DNA of 64,000 bases from Micromonospora sp. ALFpr18c (GCF_008868155.1 NZ_WBKR01000005.1:1-64000), one strand, 5' to 3'. Numbered from the stretch's first letter, positions 37,481-47,859 are shown. Notes: generated by a model from the sequence alone, not told the origin. Numbers and translations are program-made.

Positions 37481-38136
37481 TCAGCGCGGGCGCACCGGCA
37501 CGGGTCGGACCGCGCGTCCGAGTGCGCAGGGTGAGGACGGGCTGTTGCTGCCGGCCGGGAAACGGAACCGACGCAGATCCTCGATGACGAACTCCTGCGC
37601 CCTGATGGCGGCGACGGTGTCACGGTTGGTGTGGCAGCCGGCGAACAGGCTCGGCCACACCGTCGCGTCCACCAGCCGCTGGACCCGCCGCAGACGGTCG
37701 GGCTCCTCGGCGGCGACGTGCTCGAAGAACCGCAGCTGACCACCGGGGCGCAGCACCCGACCGACCTCGGCGAGCGCGGCCGCCTGATCGGGCACGGTGC
37801 ACAACACCAACGCGACCACGGCCGCGTCGAACTCGGCGTCCCGGGCGGGCAGGGCCTGGGCCAGGCCGTCGACGACCGTGACCGGTACGGGTGCCGTCGG
37901 TGCCGCCCGGAGGGCCGCGGCGCGCAGGCGTGGTTCCGGTTCGACCGCCACAACCTCGGTCACGGCCGGCGGATAGTGGGAGAACATTCGGCCGTTGCCC
38001 GCACCGACCTCGATCACCCGGCGCCGGACAGCCCGGCGACCAGGTCCCGTCGGAACTCCGCCGTCCCGGCGCGGTCCATGGCGACGCTGAGCCGCTCGTA
38101 GACCCGGGCGAACACCGGGTGGGAGACCGCGGCCAC
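37481..38136 (-). pseudogene. SAM-dependent methyltransferase, frameshifted after the N-terminal helix
   Basis: GTG 38136 has GGAGG 6 bases upstream. The first frame encodes the usual N-terminal helix (SHPVFARVYERLSVAMDRAG, then LVAGLSGAG) and stops. The methyltransferase core continues one frame over: RVIEVGAGNGRMFSHYP (SAM motif I), AVVALVLCTVPDQ (motif II/III), LRPGGQLRFFEH and ATVWPSLFAGCHTNRDTV. Motif I would directly follow LSG in intact class I relatives, so the break lies at about 38019-38024 and is a shift of one base lost or two gained. Everything else looks intact, so this may be a sequence error rather than a dead gene. Substrate unknown. Confidence 0.7.
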
Positions 38137-38336
38137 GTCGACCTCCAGAGTTGGCGGGTGGCACCGTTCTTCGTCGATTGTCGCGCATCCGCGCATCCGC
38201 TCGCCGGTGCCGACGCCCGGTACTTCGGTGCCAAGCTGGGGGAGCGCTCGCTCGTCCCCGCGACGGCGCCCGCATCGCCGGTACACGGCTGGACGACTGG
38301 CGTGCCCGCTCGGCCGGCGGGAGGTGACCCGGCCCG

Positions 38337-40592
38337 TTACGGCGGCGGGTCGATCCGCCCGCCGAGGCGCCGCACCAACTCCCGCACCGCCTCGGTGAAC
38401 GGCTCGTCGGACTCGCCGGGCCAGTGCCCCTCGATCGGTGGCGGGACGCTGTCGCTGGGTGGCGTCACCACGTCGCGCGGGTCGCGCTGGCGGCGATCCA
38501 CCGAGGTGGCCGGGTCACCCGTGGTGGCCGGTGCCGACGACCGGTGGCCGGAGAAGATCCAGCCGCCTACCGGGTCCGTGTCGCGCCACAGGTTCACCCA
38601 GCGCCAGCCGACGCGGTGGCCGATCTCGCGCAGCGCGGCGTCGTTGACGTAGGCGGGGAAGAGTCGCGCGTAGAGCCGTCGCAGCGGCGACCCGTGGGTG
38701 AGCAGGGCGACCCGGCCGCCGATGTGCGGTGGCAACTGGAGCACCGTCGCGGCGAGCAGCACCGACCCGTGGCTGTGCCCGGTGAGCAGCACCGCGTCGC
38801 CGCGTCCGACGAGGTACGTGATGCGCCGGGTCAGTTCCGGCACGGCGCGTTCGGAATAGCAGGGGGGCGCGAACGGGTGGGCGGCCCGGGGCCAGAAGGT
38901 GCCGAGGTCCCAGAGCACGCCGACGTGCCGGCGGAACGGAACGCTCCGGTAGGCGAAGACGCCGCCGACGACCAGGCCGAGGATGATCGCCGCGATCACC
39001 CAACTGCCGAACGCGATGCCGAAGGTGACCGCGCCGGCCGGCAGACCGGCGAACCGCTCGACGATGTCGCTCGGAAAGTGCCCGAGCAGGCCGACGGTGG
39101 TGGTGGCCGTGCCCAGCCCGGCGAGGCAGCCGTAGACGACGGCCAGTGGCACCAGCTTCTCGGTGAACCGGGCGCGGGCTATCGCGTCGCGGACCTGCCG
39201 AAGTCGGGGTCCGGCCTCCGCCGGCGGGTGCGGATGGTCGTGCGCGACGATGGCCGCCGCGGCGTGCTGCCGGCCGCGTCGGGAGATGAGGGCGATCAGG
39301 CCCGCGACGATCACCGTGAGCAGCGCCGCGCGCAGAAAACCGAAGATCGCCCAGGTGTACGCGCGGGGCGGGCCGGTGGCGATGCCCTGCCCGGTCGGCG
39401 CGTCCCGGTCGAGGAAGTCCGCCGCCCGGTAGACCAGCTCGGCGGCGTACGCCACCGCCAGACTGATCCCGGTGGCCGCGATCACGAGGGCGCCCAACCC
39501 GAACATCGGGGTGACGCCTCGCCGCCGGTCGCGGCGCCACAGCAACACCACGCCGAGGGCGGCGAGCAGCGTCGTCTGGGCGACGAACAGTCCGGCCAGG
39601 GTCGCGTCGTAGCCGGGAAGGCCACGGCGCTCGCTCCACGGTTGCGGGCTGGCCAGCACGTGGACCACCACGACGACGGTCAGGATGACCGCGATGCTCC
39701 GCAGCGCGGACGTGATCGCGTCGAGCCGGCGGTCGGCGGCGCCCCGGTCGATCAGCGGCGGTGTGCAGAGCAGGCCCACGCAGGCGGCCAGGACCACGGC
39801 GGTGACCACGGTCAGCGCGATCGTGGTGGCTGTGGCGCCGATGTCGGCCCGGGCGAGGAGCAGGGTGAGGTCCAGTGTCGCGAACGCGGCCGCGACGTGG
39901 ATCGAGCGCAGCCGGCCGACCAGCGGCTCGGCGTCCCACTGACCGACCGCGGCGAGTGGATGCGCGGAGCCCTCCGTCTCGGGGGCGCGAAACGCGTCGA
40001 ACGCCCTCCCCGGTCGGTTGCTGAACCGCCAGACCAGGCCGATGGCGGCGACCGGGACGAGCGCGAGCACCGCCAGCCGCACGCCCACCGGTTGCCCGCC
40101 CAACCAGGACAACCAGGAGCGTCCGGTCATGCAGCGGGCCGAGCCGGTGCACTTCCAACCGAGCAGATCCAGGGCGACGCCGGCGATGGCGAGCACGTAC
40201 AGCGCGGTGAGGGTGAGCGCCAGCACCCGGCACAGGGACCTGACCATGGCCTCCGAGCCGGGGTGCGCCGGACGCATCCAGATCGCGACGTTGACCAGCA
40301 TGAACGGCAGCAGGAAGACCAACGCCACGGTACGAGCCACGGTCCCGGACGGCAGGTCGCCCCAGCGGTACGCCTCCAGCGTCACTCCGTGCACCGCGCT
40401 GGTGTCCGTACGCTGGGGTCGTTGCCGGTAGAAGCCTCCGCTGCGGTCGCCCGCGACCTGCGCGATCTGCCGCAGGTCGAGTACCTGGTCGGGGCTCGCG
40501 CCGGAGACCCCGTGCACCCGCAACTCCACGACGTCGGGCACGTCCGGACCGGGGACGGCCGGCCCGCTCAACTGCGCTGATCCATCCGACAT
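38337..40592 (-). CDS. Large membrane protein with embedded alpha/beta hydrolase (lipase-like) motif
   Basis: 751 aa. The N-terminal cytosolic stretch has VVELRVHGVSGASPDQVLD, then at least ten hydrophobic helices span about residues 85-560. A C-terminal soluble region carries LVGRGDAVLLTGHSHGSVLLAATV, a G-H-S-H-G nucleophile elbow (about residue 610), and then VALLTHGSPLRRLYARLFPAYVN. The extreme N-terminal HGVSG could be the oxyanion strand of the same hydrolase fold, split by the membrane section. This type is found in actinobacteria and proteobacteria but has no assigned function. Start ATG 40592. The long arginine-rich frames on both strands here are shadows. Confidence 0.8.
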   Translation of the reverse strand: MSDGSAQLSGPAVPGPDVPDVVELRVHGVSGASPDQVLDLRQIAQVAGDRSGGFYRQRPQRTDTSAVHGVTLEAYRWGDLPSGTVARTVALVFLLPFMLVNVAIWMRPAHPGSEAMVRSLCRVLALTLTALYVLAIAGVALDLLGWKCTGSARCMTGRSWLSWLGGQPVGVRLAVLALVPVAAIGLVWRFSNRPGRAFDAFRAPETEGSAHPLAAVGQWDAEPLVGRLRSIHVAAAFATLDLTLLLARADIGATATTIALTVVTAVVLAACVGLLCTPPLIDRGAADRRLDAITSALRSIAVILTVVVVVHVLASPQPWSERRGLPGYDATLAGLFVAQTTLLAALGVVLLWRRDRRRGVTPMFGLGALVIAATGISLAVAYAAELVYRAADFLDRDAPTGQGIATGPPRAYTWAIFGFLRAALLTVIVAGLIALISRRGRQHAAAAIVAHDHPHPPAEAGPRLRQVRDAIARARFTEKLVPLAVVYGCLAGLGTATTTVGLLGHFPSDIVERFAGLPAGAVTFGIAFGSWVIAAIILGLVVGGVFAYRSVPFRRHVGVLWDLGTFWPRAAHPFAPPCYSERAVPELTRRITYLVGRGDAVLLTGHSHGSVLLAATVLQLPPHIGGRVALLTHGSPLRRLYARLFPAYVNDAALREIGHRVGWRWVNLWRDTDPVGGWIFSGHRSSAPATTGDPATSVDRRQRDPRDVVTPPSDSVPPPIEGHWPGESDEPFTEAVRELVRRLGGRIDPPP

Positions 40593-40706
40593 CCCCCCGA
40601 CGCGTCTCGGCCAGCCTCCGGCGGCTCCTCCCGCCGAGGCCGGTCCCGCCGACCCCGCGTTCTACCGACCCGAGCGGCCCCAATCGCCGCCCGGCGCAAC
40701 GGTCGA

Positions 40707-41633
40707 CTAGCCGGGCTGGGCGGCGGCGCGGACCAACTGTCGGTAGGTGCGCGGTGAGACCCCGGTGGTGCGCTTGAAGGCGACGCTGAGCGCGCTCTCC
40801 GAGCCGTAGCCGACGGCCTGGGCGATGCTGGCCACCGTGTCGGATCCGCGCCGGATGCGGTCGGCGGCCAACTCGATCCGCCAGTTCGTGAGGTACTCCA
40901 GTGGGCCGACACCGACCACCCGCTTGAAGCGGGCGGCCAACGTCGACCGGGAGACGGTGGCGGCGCGGGCGAGGTCGTCCACGGTCCACGGTTGTGCGGG
41001 CCGGGCGTGCAGCGCCCGCAGCGCCGGGGCGACCACCGGGTCGGCGAGGCCGGCCAGCCAGCCGGTGGTGGCCCCAGGGTCGCGGGCCAGGTGCAACCGG
41101 AGGACCCGGATGAGCAGGACGAGCGCGAGATGCTCGGCGACGAGCCTCGACCCGAGCTGTGTCCGCTGCAACTCGGCGTCGATCTCGGTGAGGGCCCACC
41201 GGACGGCACCGGCCTCCGGGGTGTCGGCGGGTACGTGGATGACCGGCGGGAGGCTGTCGAGCAGAAGGCTGCGGGCCCGGTCGCCCAGGGTGAACGCGCC
41301 GCCGACGAGGAAGACGTCGTCCCCGTCGCCGACCTGCGCCACGCCGTCGACGGCGGTGGCGAAGATCGGGTGCGCCGGCTCGACCGGCACGTCGGCGTCG
41401 CTGAAGAGTGTGTAGGCCACCGGCCGGGTCAGCAGGAAACAGTCGCCCTCGTCGAGGCGGATCGGGTCGGGTTCGCCGTCGACCCGCAGGAAGCATCGGC
41501 CGCGCCGGACGGCGTTGAACTTGGCCCCGGCCGGCGGCTCGAACGCGACGGCCCAGCGTCCGCCGGCGACCAGGCCGGCGGAGACGCGACTCGTCGCGCC
41601 GAGCAGAGCCAGCACGTCCTCAAGCGGATCCAC
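40707..41633 (-). CDS. AraC family transcriptional regulator (cupin type)
   Basis: 308 aa. The N-terminal AraC-binding cupin is about residues 1-175 (FNAVRRGRCFLRVDGEPDPIRLDEGDCFLL). C-terminally there are two helix-turn-helix units: WTVDDLARAATVSRSTLAARFKRVVG, then DTVASIAQAVGYGSESALSVAFKRTTGVSPRTYRQL. It is the class commonly divergent from an oxidoreductase it controls, as here with the SDR gene at 41717 (83-base shared region). The inducer is unknown. Confidence 0.92.
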   Translation of the reverse strand: MDPLEDVLALLGATSRVSAGLVAGGRWAVAFEPPAGAKFNAVRRGRCFLRVDGEPDPIRLDEGDCFLLTRPVAYTLFSDADVPVEPAHPIFATAVDGVAQVGDGDDVFLVGGAFTLGDRARSLLLDSLPPVIHVPADTPEAGAVRWALTEIDAELQRTQLGSRLVAEHLALVLLIRVLRLHLARDPGATTGWLAGLADPVVAPALRALHARPAQPWTVDDLARAATVSRSTLAARFKRVVGVGPLEYLTNWRIELAADRIRRGSDTVASIAQAVGYGSESALSVAFKRTTGVSPRTYRQLVRAAAQPG

Positions 41634-41716
41634 CCCACACCCCCTGGACGCTTACTAAAGTATGACGGAGTTCAGACTGTAGGCGGTCCAGCGGGTTCGT
41701 TCGTAGCCTGGCTGAC

Positions 41717-42676
41717 ATGACAGCGAACCAACGTCTCACCACCCCGTTCACCGCACGCACCACCGCCGCCGAAATCCTGCGCGGGGTTGACCTGAGTGGG
41801 CGCCGGATGATCGTCACCGGGGGTGCCTCCGGTATCGGCGTCGAGACGGTGCGCGCCCTGGCCGGTGCCGGCGCCGAGGTCACCGTCGCCACCCGTGATC
41901 CCCGGCGCGCCGAGGCGCTCGTCGCGGAGTTCGCCGGCCGTGGCGTGGTCCGGTCGGCCGCGCTCGACCTCTCCGACCTGGAGTCGGTCGACGCGTTCGT
42001 CGACGGGTGGCAGGGCCCGCTCGACGCCCTGGTCGCCAACGCCGGGATCATGGCGATCCCCACCCGCCAGCTCACCGCGCAGGGTTGGGAACTCCAGCTC
42101 GCGACCAACTACCTCGGTCACTTCGCGCTCGCCCTGGGGCTGCACGACAGCCTGCGGGAGGCGCGGGCCGGACGGGTCGTGGTGGTCAGCTCCGGCGCCC
42201 ACCTGGCCGCGCCGTTCGACTTCGACGACCCGCAGTTCGAGCGGCGTGCGTACGACCCGTGGTCGGCCTACGGCCAGTCGAAGACCGCGGAGGCCCTGCT
42301 CGCGGTCGGCATCACCAGTCGGTGGGCGCAGGACGGGATCGCCGCCAACGCCCTCAACCCCGGCTACATCTTCACCAACCTCCAGCGCCACATCGACGAC
42401 GACACGATGCGGGCCATGGGTGCCATGGACGAGGCGGGCAACCTCATCGAGGCGGACTACTACAAGACGCCGGCCCAGGGCGCGTCGACGACCGTGCTGC
42501 TGGCCGGCTCGCCCCTGCTCGACGGTGTCAGCGGACGGTACTTCAACGACAACCAGGAGGCCGAGATCGTGCCCGGCGGCCCCGACGCCACCGGCGGTGT
42601 GGCCGCCCACGCGCTGGACCCGGCCGCCGCCGACCGGCTCTGGACGTACGCCGAGAAGGCGGTGGTTACGCGCTGA
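41717..42676 (+). CDS. Short-chain dehydrogenase/reductase
   Basis: 319 aa from ATG 41717. NAD(P)-binding motif TGGASGIGVETVRAL (residues about 35-50, so an N-terminal extension of about 30 residues precedes the fold). NAG motif in LVANAGIM, catalytic Ser in VVVSSGAH, catalytic Tyr/Lys in YGQSK. Extended C-terminus as in WW-domain oxidoreductase/retinol dehydrogenase-like SDRs. It is divergent from the AraC regulator, its likely controller. Substrate unknown. Confidence 0.92.
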   Translation: MTANQRLTTPFTARTTAAEILRGVDLSGRRMIVTGGASGIGVETVRALAGAGAEVTVATRDPRRAEALVAEFAGRGVVRSAALDLSDLESVDAFVDGWQGPLDALVANAGIMAIPTRQLTAQGWELQLATNYLGHFALALGLHDSLREARAGRVVVVSSGAHLAAPFDFDDPQFERRAYDPWSAYGQSKTAEALLAVGITSRWAQDGIAANALNPGYIFTNLQRHIDDDTMRAMGAMDEAGNLIEADYYKTPAQGASTTVLLAGSPLLDGVSGRYFNDNQEAEIVPGGPDATGGVAAHALDPAAADRLWTYAEKAVVTR

Positions 42677-42788
42677 GCGCGGCGCGACGACGTCCCGCGC
42701 CGCCCGGCCGCTCCGGCGGGGACGCGCGCCGACAGGATTGATCTGGTCCCGGCGGGGTTGATCTGGTCACGGCCGGGTAGGTGCCGCC

Positions 42789-44003
42789 ATGGTCGCTGCC
42801 GATCGGCCCGCCGCGGGCGGGGGCACGCCGAGCCGGGACGACACCAGTGCGCGTGTGGGACCGTCGGCGACCGTCGTCCGCCTCCGTGACCGCTCGGTCG
42901 AGGCGCTGCGGGACCGGTCGCGTCGGGTGCGTGCCATCGGCGGGCTCGCCGTGCAGGCCGGACTGGCCGCGGCGCTGTCCTGGCTGGTGGCGCACCAGCT
43001 GCTGCAGATCTCGCAGCCGGTGTTCGCGCCGATCTCGGCGGTGTCGACGCTCGCCGCGTCGGTCGGTCAACGGCTGCGCCGCACCGTCGAGCTGATCATC
43101 GGTGTCGCCGTCGGGGTGCTGATCGGTGACCTGCTGATCCTGGTGATCGGCACCGGATGGTGGCAGCTCGGCCTGATGGTCGTGCTGGCCATCATGGTGG
43201 CGTTGTTCCTCGTGGGCAGTGCGGCGGTGGTGATCCAGGCTGGTGCCACGGCGGTGCTCATCGCCACGCTCAGCCCGTCGGTGCGTGACCTGGAGTTCCC
43301 CCGGTTCGTGGACGCCCTCATCGGAGGGGCGGTGGCGCTGCTGGTGACGGCCGTGCTGCTGCCGTTGAACCCGTTGCGGGTGCTCAACCGGGCGGCGCGG
43401 CCGGCGCTGGATCTGCTCGCCGCCCAGCTCGACGCCACCGTGCACGCCCTGCGCGAGGGTGATGTGGCCCGTGCGCGTGCCGCGCTGATCGAGCTGCGGC
43501 GGAACAGCGACGAGGTGAACGCTCTGATCGAGGCGACGAAGGGTGCTCGGGAGGCCAGCACCCTGTCACCGGTCAACTGGCATCACCGGCACGGGCCGGT
43601 GGGCCGGTACGCACACGTGGCGGAGCCGATCGACCGGTCGATGCGGAACAGCGGGACGTTGATCCGCCGGGCGGTGACGCTGCTCGAGGACCGGGAGCAG
43701 GTCCCGGAGTCGATGCCGAGGGCGGTCGCCGAGTTGGCCGAGACGGTCCGGCTGCTCAAGCGGCAGTTCGCCGCCGGGGAGGAGCCGCTCCGGGCGCGGG
43801 AGCAGGCCTTGCGGGCGGTCTGCGCGGCCGGTGACGCGTACCGGGAGGGCGTCGGGTTCTCCGGTGCCGTCGTGATCGCGCAGGTCCGGACGACCGCCAG
43901 CGACCTGATGGTGGGCACGGGGTTGACCCAGGAGACCGCGAACCGCCTGGTCCGGCGCGCGTTCGGCGAGCTGCGACCTCCTGGCGCCGCCCGGCTTCGG
44001 TGA
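42789..44003 (+). CDS. FUSC/ArAE-family membrane protein
   Basis: 404 aa from GTG/ATG near 42789 (MVAADRPA). A cytoplasmic basic N-terminus of about 55 residues is followed by six membrane helices in two clusters (SWLVAHQLLQISQPVFAPISAVSTLAASVGQRLRRTVE, then LIIGVAVGVLIGDLLILVIGTGWW, LGLMVVLAIMVALFLVG and others). A long cytosolic helical C-terminal half follows. The block QPVFAPISAVSTLAASVGQRLRRT is the FUSC/aromatic-acid-exporter signature. Relatives export small organic acids; the substrate here is unknown. Confidence 0.87.
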   Translation: MVAADRPAAGGGTPSRDDTSARVGPSATVVRLRDRSVEALRDRSRRVRAIGGLAVQAGLAAALSWLVAHQLLQISQPVFAPISAVSTLAASVGQRLRRTVELIIGVAVGVLIGDLLILVIGTGWWQLGLMVVLAIMVALFLVGSAAVVIQAGATAVLIATLSPSVRDLEFPRFVDALIGGAVALLVTAVLLPLNPLRVLNRAARPALDLLAAQLDATVHALREGDVARARAALIELRRNSDEVNALIEATKGAREASTLSPVNWHHRHGPVGRYAHVAEPIDRSMRNSGTLIRRAVTLLEDREQVPESMPRAVAELAETVRLLKRQFAAGEEPLRAREQALRAVCAAGDAYREGVGFSGAVVIAQVRTTASDLMVGTGLTQETANRLVRRAFGELRPPGAARLR

Positions 44004-44010
44004 CAGGTGG

Positions 44011-44080
44011 TGGCACTCGGTGGCACCAGGTTGAGCCAGCCTGTTGCGCCCTGAGCCAAAGTGGTGCCATGATGGTGCCA
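44011..44080 (+). promoter_or_regulatory. Paired half-site operator array before the HicB-like gene
   Basis: TGGCACTC (44011) and TGGCACCA (44021) lie 10 bp apart. TGGTGCCA occurs at 44062 and again at 44073, 11 bp apart, running up to the ATG at 44080. The second pair is the reverse complement of TGGCACCA, so the array is two tandem pairs facing each other. Helical-turn spacing is typical for ribbon-helix-helix proteins, which suggests autoregulation. Confidence 0.65.
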
Positions 44081-44607
44081 TGGAGCTGAGGTCGTATGTC
44101 GAGAACCTGCGTGACGAGTTCGCCGTGGCGGCGGAGGGCGTCGACCCGGAGGCACGGGAGTTGGCCGAGAGGCTCTTCACCCAGTTGGAGGCGGCGACCC
44201 GCCTCACGCTGCTCGAGGCGCTCTCCGACGCGGCCGACGAGATCACCCGTGAGCTTGCTCCGGGCGCCGTGCACGTCCGGCTGCGCGGACGCGAGCCGGA
44301 CTTCGTGGTGACGCCGGCCAACCCGCCGACGGAGGGGCCGGGGGAGGCCAGCGAGCCGGCCCCGATGCCGGCGCCGCTGCTCCCACCCGAGGGTGACGAC
44401 GGCGGCACGTCCCGGATCAACCTGCGCCTGCCCGACCATCTGAAGGCCAGCGTCGACGAGGCGGCCAGCCGGGCCGGGCTGTCCGTCAACGCCTGGCTGG
44501 TGCGAGCCGTCGCCGGCGCCGTCGGAGCGGGCGGCCCGGACCGTCAACCACCCCGCCGGGTGGAGCCGCCACGGTCCGGCCAGCACTTCACCGGCTGGGC
44601 GCGCTGA
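44080..44607 (+). CDS. HicB-like ribbon-helix-helix regulator
   Basis: 175 aa from ATG 44080. The N-terminal helical part (ELRSYVENLRDEFAVAAEG) and acidic middle precede a C-terminal ribbon-helix-helix (SRINLRLPDHLKASVDEAASRAGLSVNAWLVRAVAGAV), the HicB/Arc type. No HicA toxin is adjacent, so this is probably a transcription factor rather than an antitoxin. It heads an operon with a DUF4097 protein and an ABC exporter and has a likely operator array at its start. Confidence 0.82.
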   Translation: MELRSYVENLRDEFAVAAEGVDPEARELAERLFTQLEAATRLTLLEALSDAADEITRELAPGAVHVRLRGREPDFVVTPANPPTEGPGEASEPAPMPAPLLPPEGDDGGTSRINLRLPDHLKASVDEAASRAGLSVNAWLVRAVAGAVGAGGPDRQPPRRVEPPRSGQHFTGWAR

Positions 44608-44678
44608 CCCGTACCCCTTTCCCTTCACCCGCCGCCCACCAGCGGCGACGTCCACCGACCACCTTTCGGGAGACCACC

Positions 44679-45521
44679 ATGCCTGTTTTCGACACGCCAG
44701 AGCCGATTTCCGTCCAGATCGAGATGCCCGTCGGGGACGCGTGGATCGCCGCGACCGACCGCACCGACACGGTGGTGCGGGTGCGCCCCCGGGATCCGTC
44801 GAGCAAGGCCGACGTCGGCGCTGCCGAGCAGACGACCGTCGAGTACGCCGCCGGCAAACTGCTGATCAGGGTGCCGAAGAGTTGGCGTCGCTACGGCTTC
44901 GGCGCCGGGCCGTCGGTCGACGTCCTGATCGAGGTGCCCAGCGGGTCACGGCTGCACGCCGAGGCGTCGTGGGCCGCGTTCCGCTGCGAGGGCCGGCTCG
45001 GCGAGTGCCGCATCAAGACCGGCAGTGGGATCCGGCTCGACGAGACCGGGCCGCTCGACATCGACAGCAGCCACGGCGAGATCGCGGTGGAACGCGTCGC
45101 CGGTTCCGCCCGGGTGAAGGCGTCCTCCGGCAAGGTGCGCATCGGTGCCGTCGACGGCACCGCCGAGATCAAGAACTCCTCGGGTGACTGCTGGATCGGC
45201 CAGAGCGGCGGGGACGTGCGGATCAACACCGCCTACGGCGACATCACCGTCGACGCACCGATGACCTCGGTGAACGCCCGCACCGCCTACGGCAACGTCC
45301 GGCTGGGTCAGGTCGTGCGGGGGTCGATCGAGTTGCAGACCTCGTACGGCGCGATCGAGGTCGGCGTCCGGCGCGGCACCGCGGCCTGGCTCGACGTCAG
45401 CTCCCGGCACGGCCGGGTGCACAACGCGCTCGAGACCACCGACAGCCCGGCGCAGACCGACGAGACGGTCGAGGTCCGGGCGAACACCTCCTACGGCGAC
45501 ATCATGATCCGCCGCGCCTGA
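44679..45521 (+). CDS. DUF4097-family beta-helix protein
   Basis: 280 aa. From about residue 80 it consists of short repeating beta-turn units (RIKTGSGIRLDETG, DIDSSHGEIAVE, RVKASSGKVRIG, EIKNSSGDCWIG, RINTAYGDITVD and so on), the DUF4097 right-handed beta-helix pattern. There is no signal peptide, so it is probably cytosolic. Such proteins are regularly encoded between a HicB-like regulator and a DrrAB-type exporter in actinomycetes, as here. The role is unknown. Confidence 0.88.
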   Translation: MPVFDTPEPISVQIEMPVGDAWIAATDRTDTVVRVRPRDPSSKADVGAAEQTTVEYAAGKLLIRVPKSWRRYGFGAGPSVDVLIEVPSGSRLHAEASWAAFRCEGRLGECRIKTGSGIRLDETGPLDIDSSHGEIAVERVAGSARVKASSGKVRIGAVDGTAEIKNSSGDCWIGQSGGDVRINTAYGDITVDAPMTSVNARTAYGNVRLGQVVRGSIELQTSYGAIEVGVRRGTAAWLDVSSRHGRVHNALETTDSPAQTDETVEVRANTSYGDIMIRRA

Positions 45522-45558
45522 TCCGCAGTCCCTCCGCTCGTCCACGAATCGAGGAATC

Positions 45559-46511
<953 letters not shown>

Positions 46512-46515
<4 letters not shown>

Positions 46516-47297
46516 GCACCCTCACCCTCGCCGTCCGCGACTCGAGCACGATGCTGCGGCGCAACCTCCTGCACATGCGGCGGTACCCGTCGTTGACGCT
46601 CATGCTCGTCGGTCTCCCGGTCATCCTGCTGCTGCTGTTCGTCTACGTCTTCGGTGGAACGCTCGGCGCGGGCCTCGGGCCGACCGGTGACCGCGCCGAC
46701 TACGCCAACTACGTCACCCCCGGTATCCTGCTCATCACGGTGGTCAGCGCGGCGCAGGGCACCGCCATCTCGGTCGCCATGGACATGACCGAGGGGATCA
46801 TCGCTCGTTTCCGTACCATGGCGATCTTCCGGCCCTCGGTCCTCACCGCCCACGTGCTGGGCAGTGTGATCCAGACGGTGCTCAGTCTCGCGGCCGTCAC
46901 CGGCGTGGCACTGCTGGTCGGGTTCCGCCCCACCGCCAACCCGGTCGAGTGGCTCGCCGTGTTCGGCGTCCTCGCCATGATCACTCTCGCGGTCACCTGG
47001 TTGGCCGTCGCCCTCGGCCTGGTGAGCGACAGTGTCGAGACGGCGAGCAACCTGCCGATGCCGCTGGTGCTCCTGCCGTTCCTCGGCAGCGGGTTCGTCC
47101 CCACCGACTCCATGCCGACGCCGGTGCGGTGGTTCGCCGACTACCAGCCGTTCACACCCGTCATGGAGACCCTTCGCGGCCTGTTGTTCGGCACCGGGAT
47201 CGGCTCCAACGCGATCCTCGCGGTCGCCTGGTGCGCCGTCATCACCGTGGCCTGCTTCCTCTGGGCCAAGGCCCAGTACAACCGCTCCCGGGCCTGA
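46512..47297 (+). CDS. ABC-2 type permease, DrrB type
   Basis: 261 aa with about six membrane helices (LTLMLVGLPVILLLLFVYVFGGTLG first). It carries the ABC2_membrane block with GIIARFRTMAIFRPSVLTAHVLG. Translationally coupled to the ATPase. Together they form a DrrAB-like exporter, whose cargo could be an antibiotic, peptide or lipid. The terminator at 47332-47363 closes the operon. Confidence 0.94.
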
Positions 47298-47331
47298 TCC
47301 GCGCCACGCCCTCGCGGGCGATCCCACCCGA

Positions 47332-47363
47332 CGACAGCCCGGCCCCGGTGGGCCGGGCTGTCG
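47332..47363 (+). terminator. Terminator of the exporter operon
   Basis: Perfect 14-bp stem (47332-47345 with 47350-47363) and a 4-base loop, 35 bases after the permease stop. Confidence 0.85.
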
Positions 47364-47429
47364 CCCTGTCCGTCGACGTGGAGTCGCCGCACCCCCGGAA
47401 GACGGCGCCGAGATACTCGAAACGTCGAA

Positions 47430-47443
47430 TGTTATCGATAACA
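47430..47443. promoter_or_regulatory. Upstream operator TGTTATCGATAACA
   Basis: Perfect 14-bp palindrome identical to the core at 56982-56995. About 385 bases upstream of the araB operator, a distance that would permit looping by a tetrameric LacI protein. Confidence 0.65.
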
Positions 47444-47558
47444 CACTGTGCGCGTCGAGCGGCGTGCCGCGCGCATCGTCGCCCGGGGCGCTCGACCGTG
47501 GGGCCGGCGGCGACCGAGGGCCATGACGTCGATCTGATCAGGGGGCCGTGCCGCCCGG

Positions 47559-47578
47559 CGATGTTATCGCTGACATCG
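47559..47578. promoter_or_regulatory. Imperfect operator CGATGTTATCGCTGACATCG
   Basis: A 20-base element with perfect outer arms (CGATGT/ACATCG) and the inner core TGTTATCGCTGACA, one more member of the second operator family between the exporter and araB. Confidence 0.55.
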
Positions 47579-47815
47579 CCGCTGGACGTCGATCGATCGT
47601 GAGTGGAGCGTCGGCTCGCAGCCGTCCGGAGGCCCGGATCTGTCGCCCTGCCTGCCGGGAGGTCTCGGGCCGGCCGTCGGCCGTGTGGGGATCTTGTCGG
47701 TCGGCGGATCGGCGCTCGGCTCCGAGGATTGCGGCTTTTGCACCGGTCCGATATCAACGCGCCCGAGTCGGTCCTGCTTTGGCGTTCCGTTACGTAGCTG
47801 TTGCGGGCAGATGTC

Positions 47816-47859
47816 TTGACGAGTCTGGATGTGAGCGTTAACACTATCCCCGTTAACGG
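47816..47859 (+). promoter_or_regulatory. araB promoter with overlapping LacI operator
   Basis: -35 TTGACG (47816-47821), 17-base spacer and -10 TAACAC (47839-47844). The operator TGTGAGCGTTAACA (47830-47843) covers the spacer and -10. A further palindrome CCGTTAACGG (47850-47859) follows. Binding would occlude RNA polymerase. Confidence 0.75.

Noticed and set aside
38515-41496. 993-codon minus-strand frame across two genes
   Set aside because: Extreme Arg/Pro/Ala content and no fold; the alternative frame encodes a coherent multi-helix membrane protein and an AraC regulator.
44080-44607. HicAB toxin-antitoxin module
   Set aside because: Only the HicB-like DNA-binding half is present; no short HicA-type double-stranded RNA-binding frame lies on either side.
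47548-47841. Small open frame of 97 codons before araB
   Set aside because: No ribosome-binding site or domain, and it overlaps operator and promoter elements.
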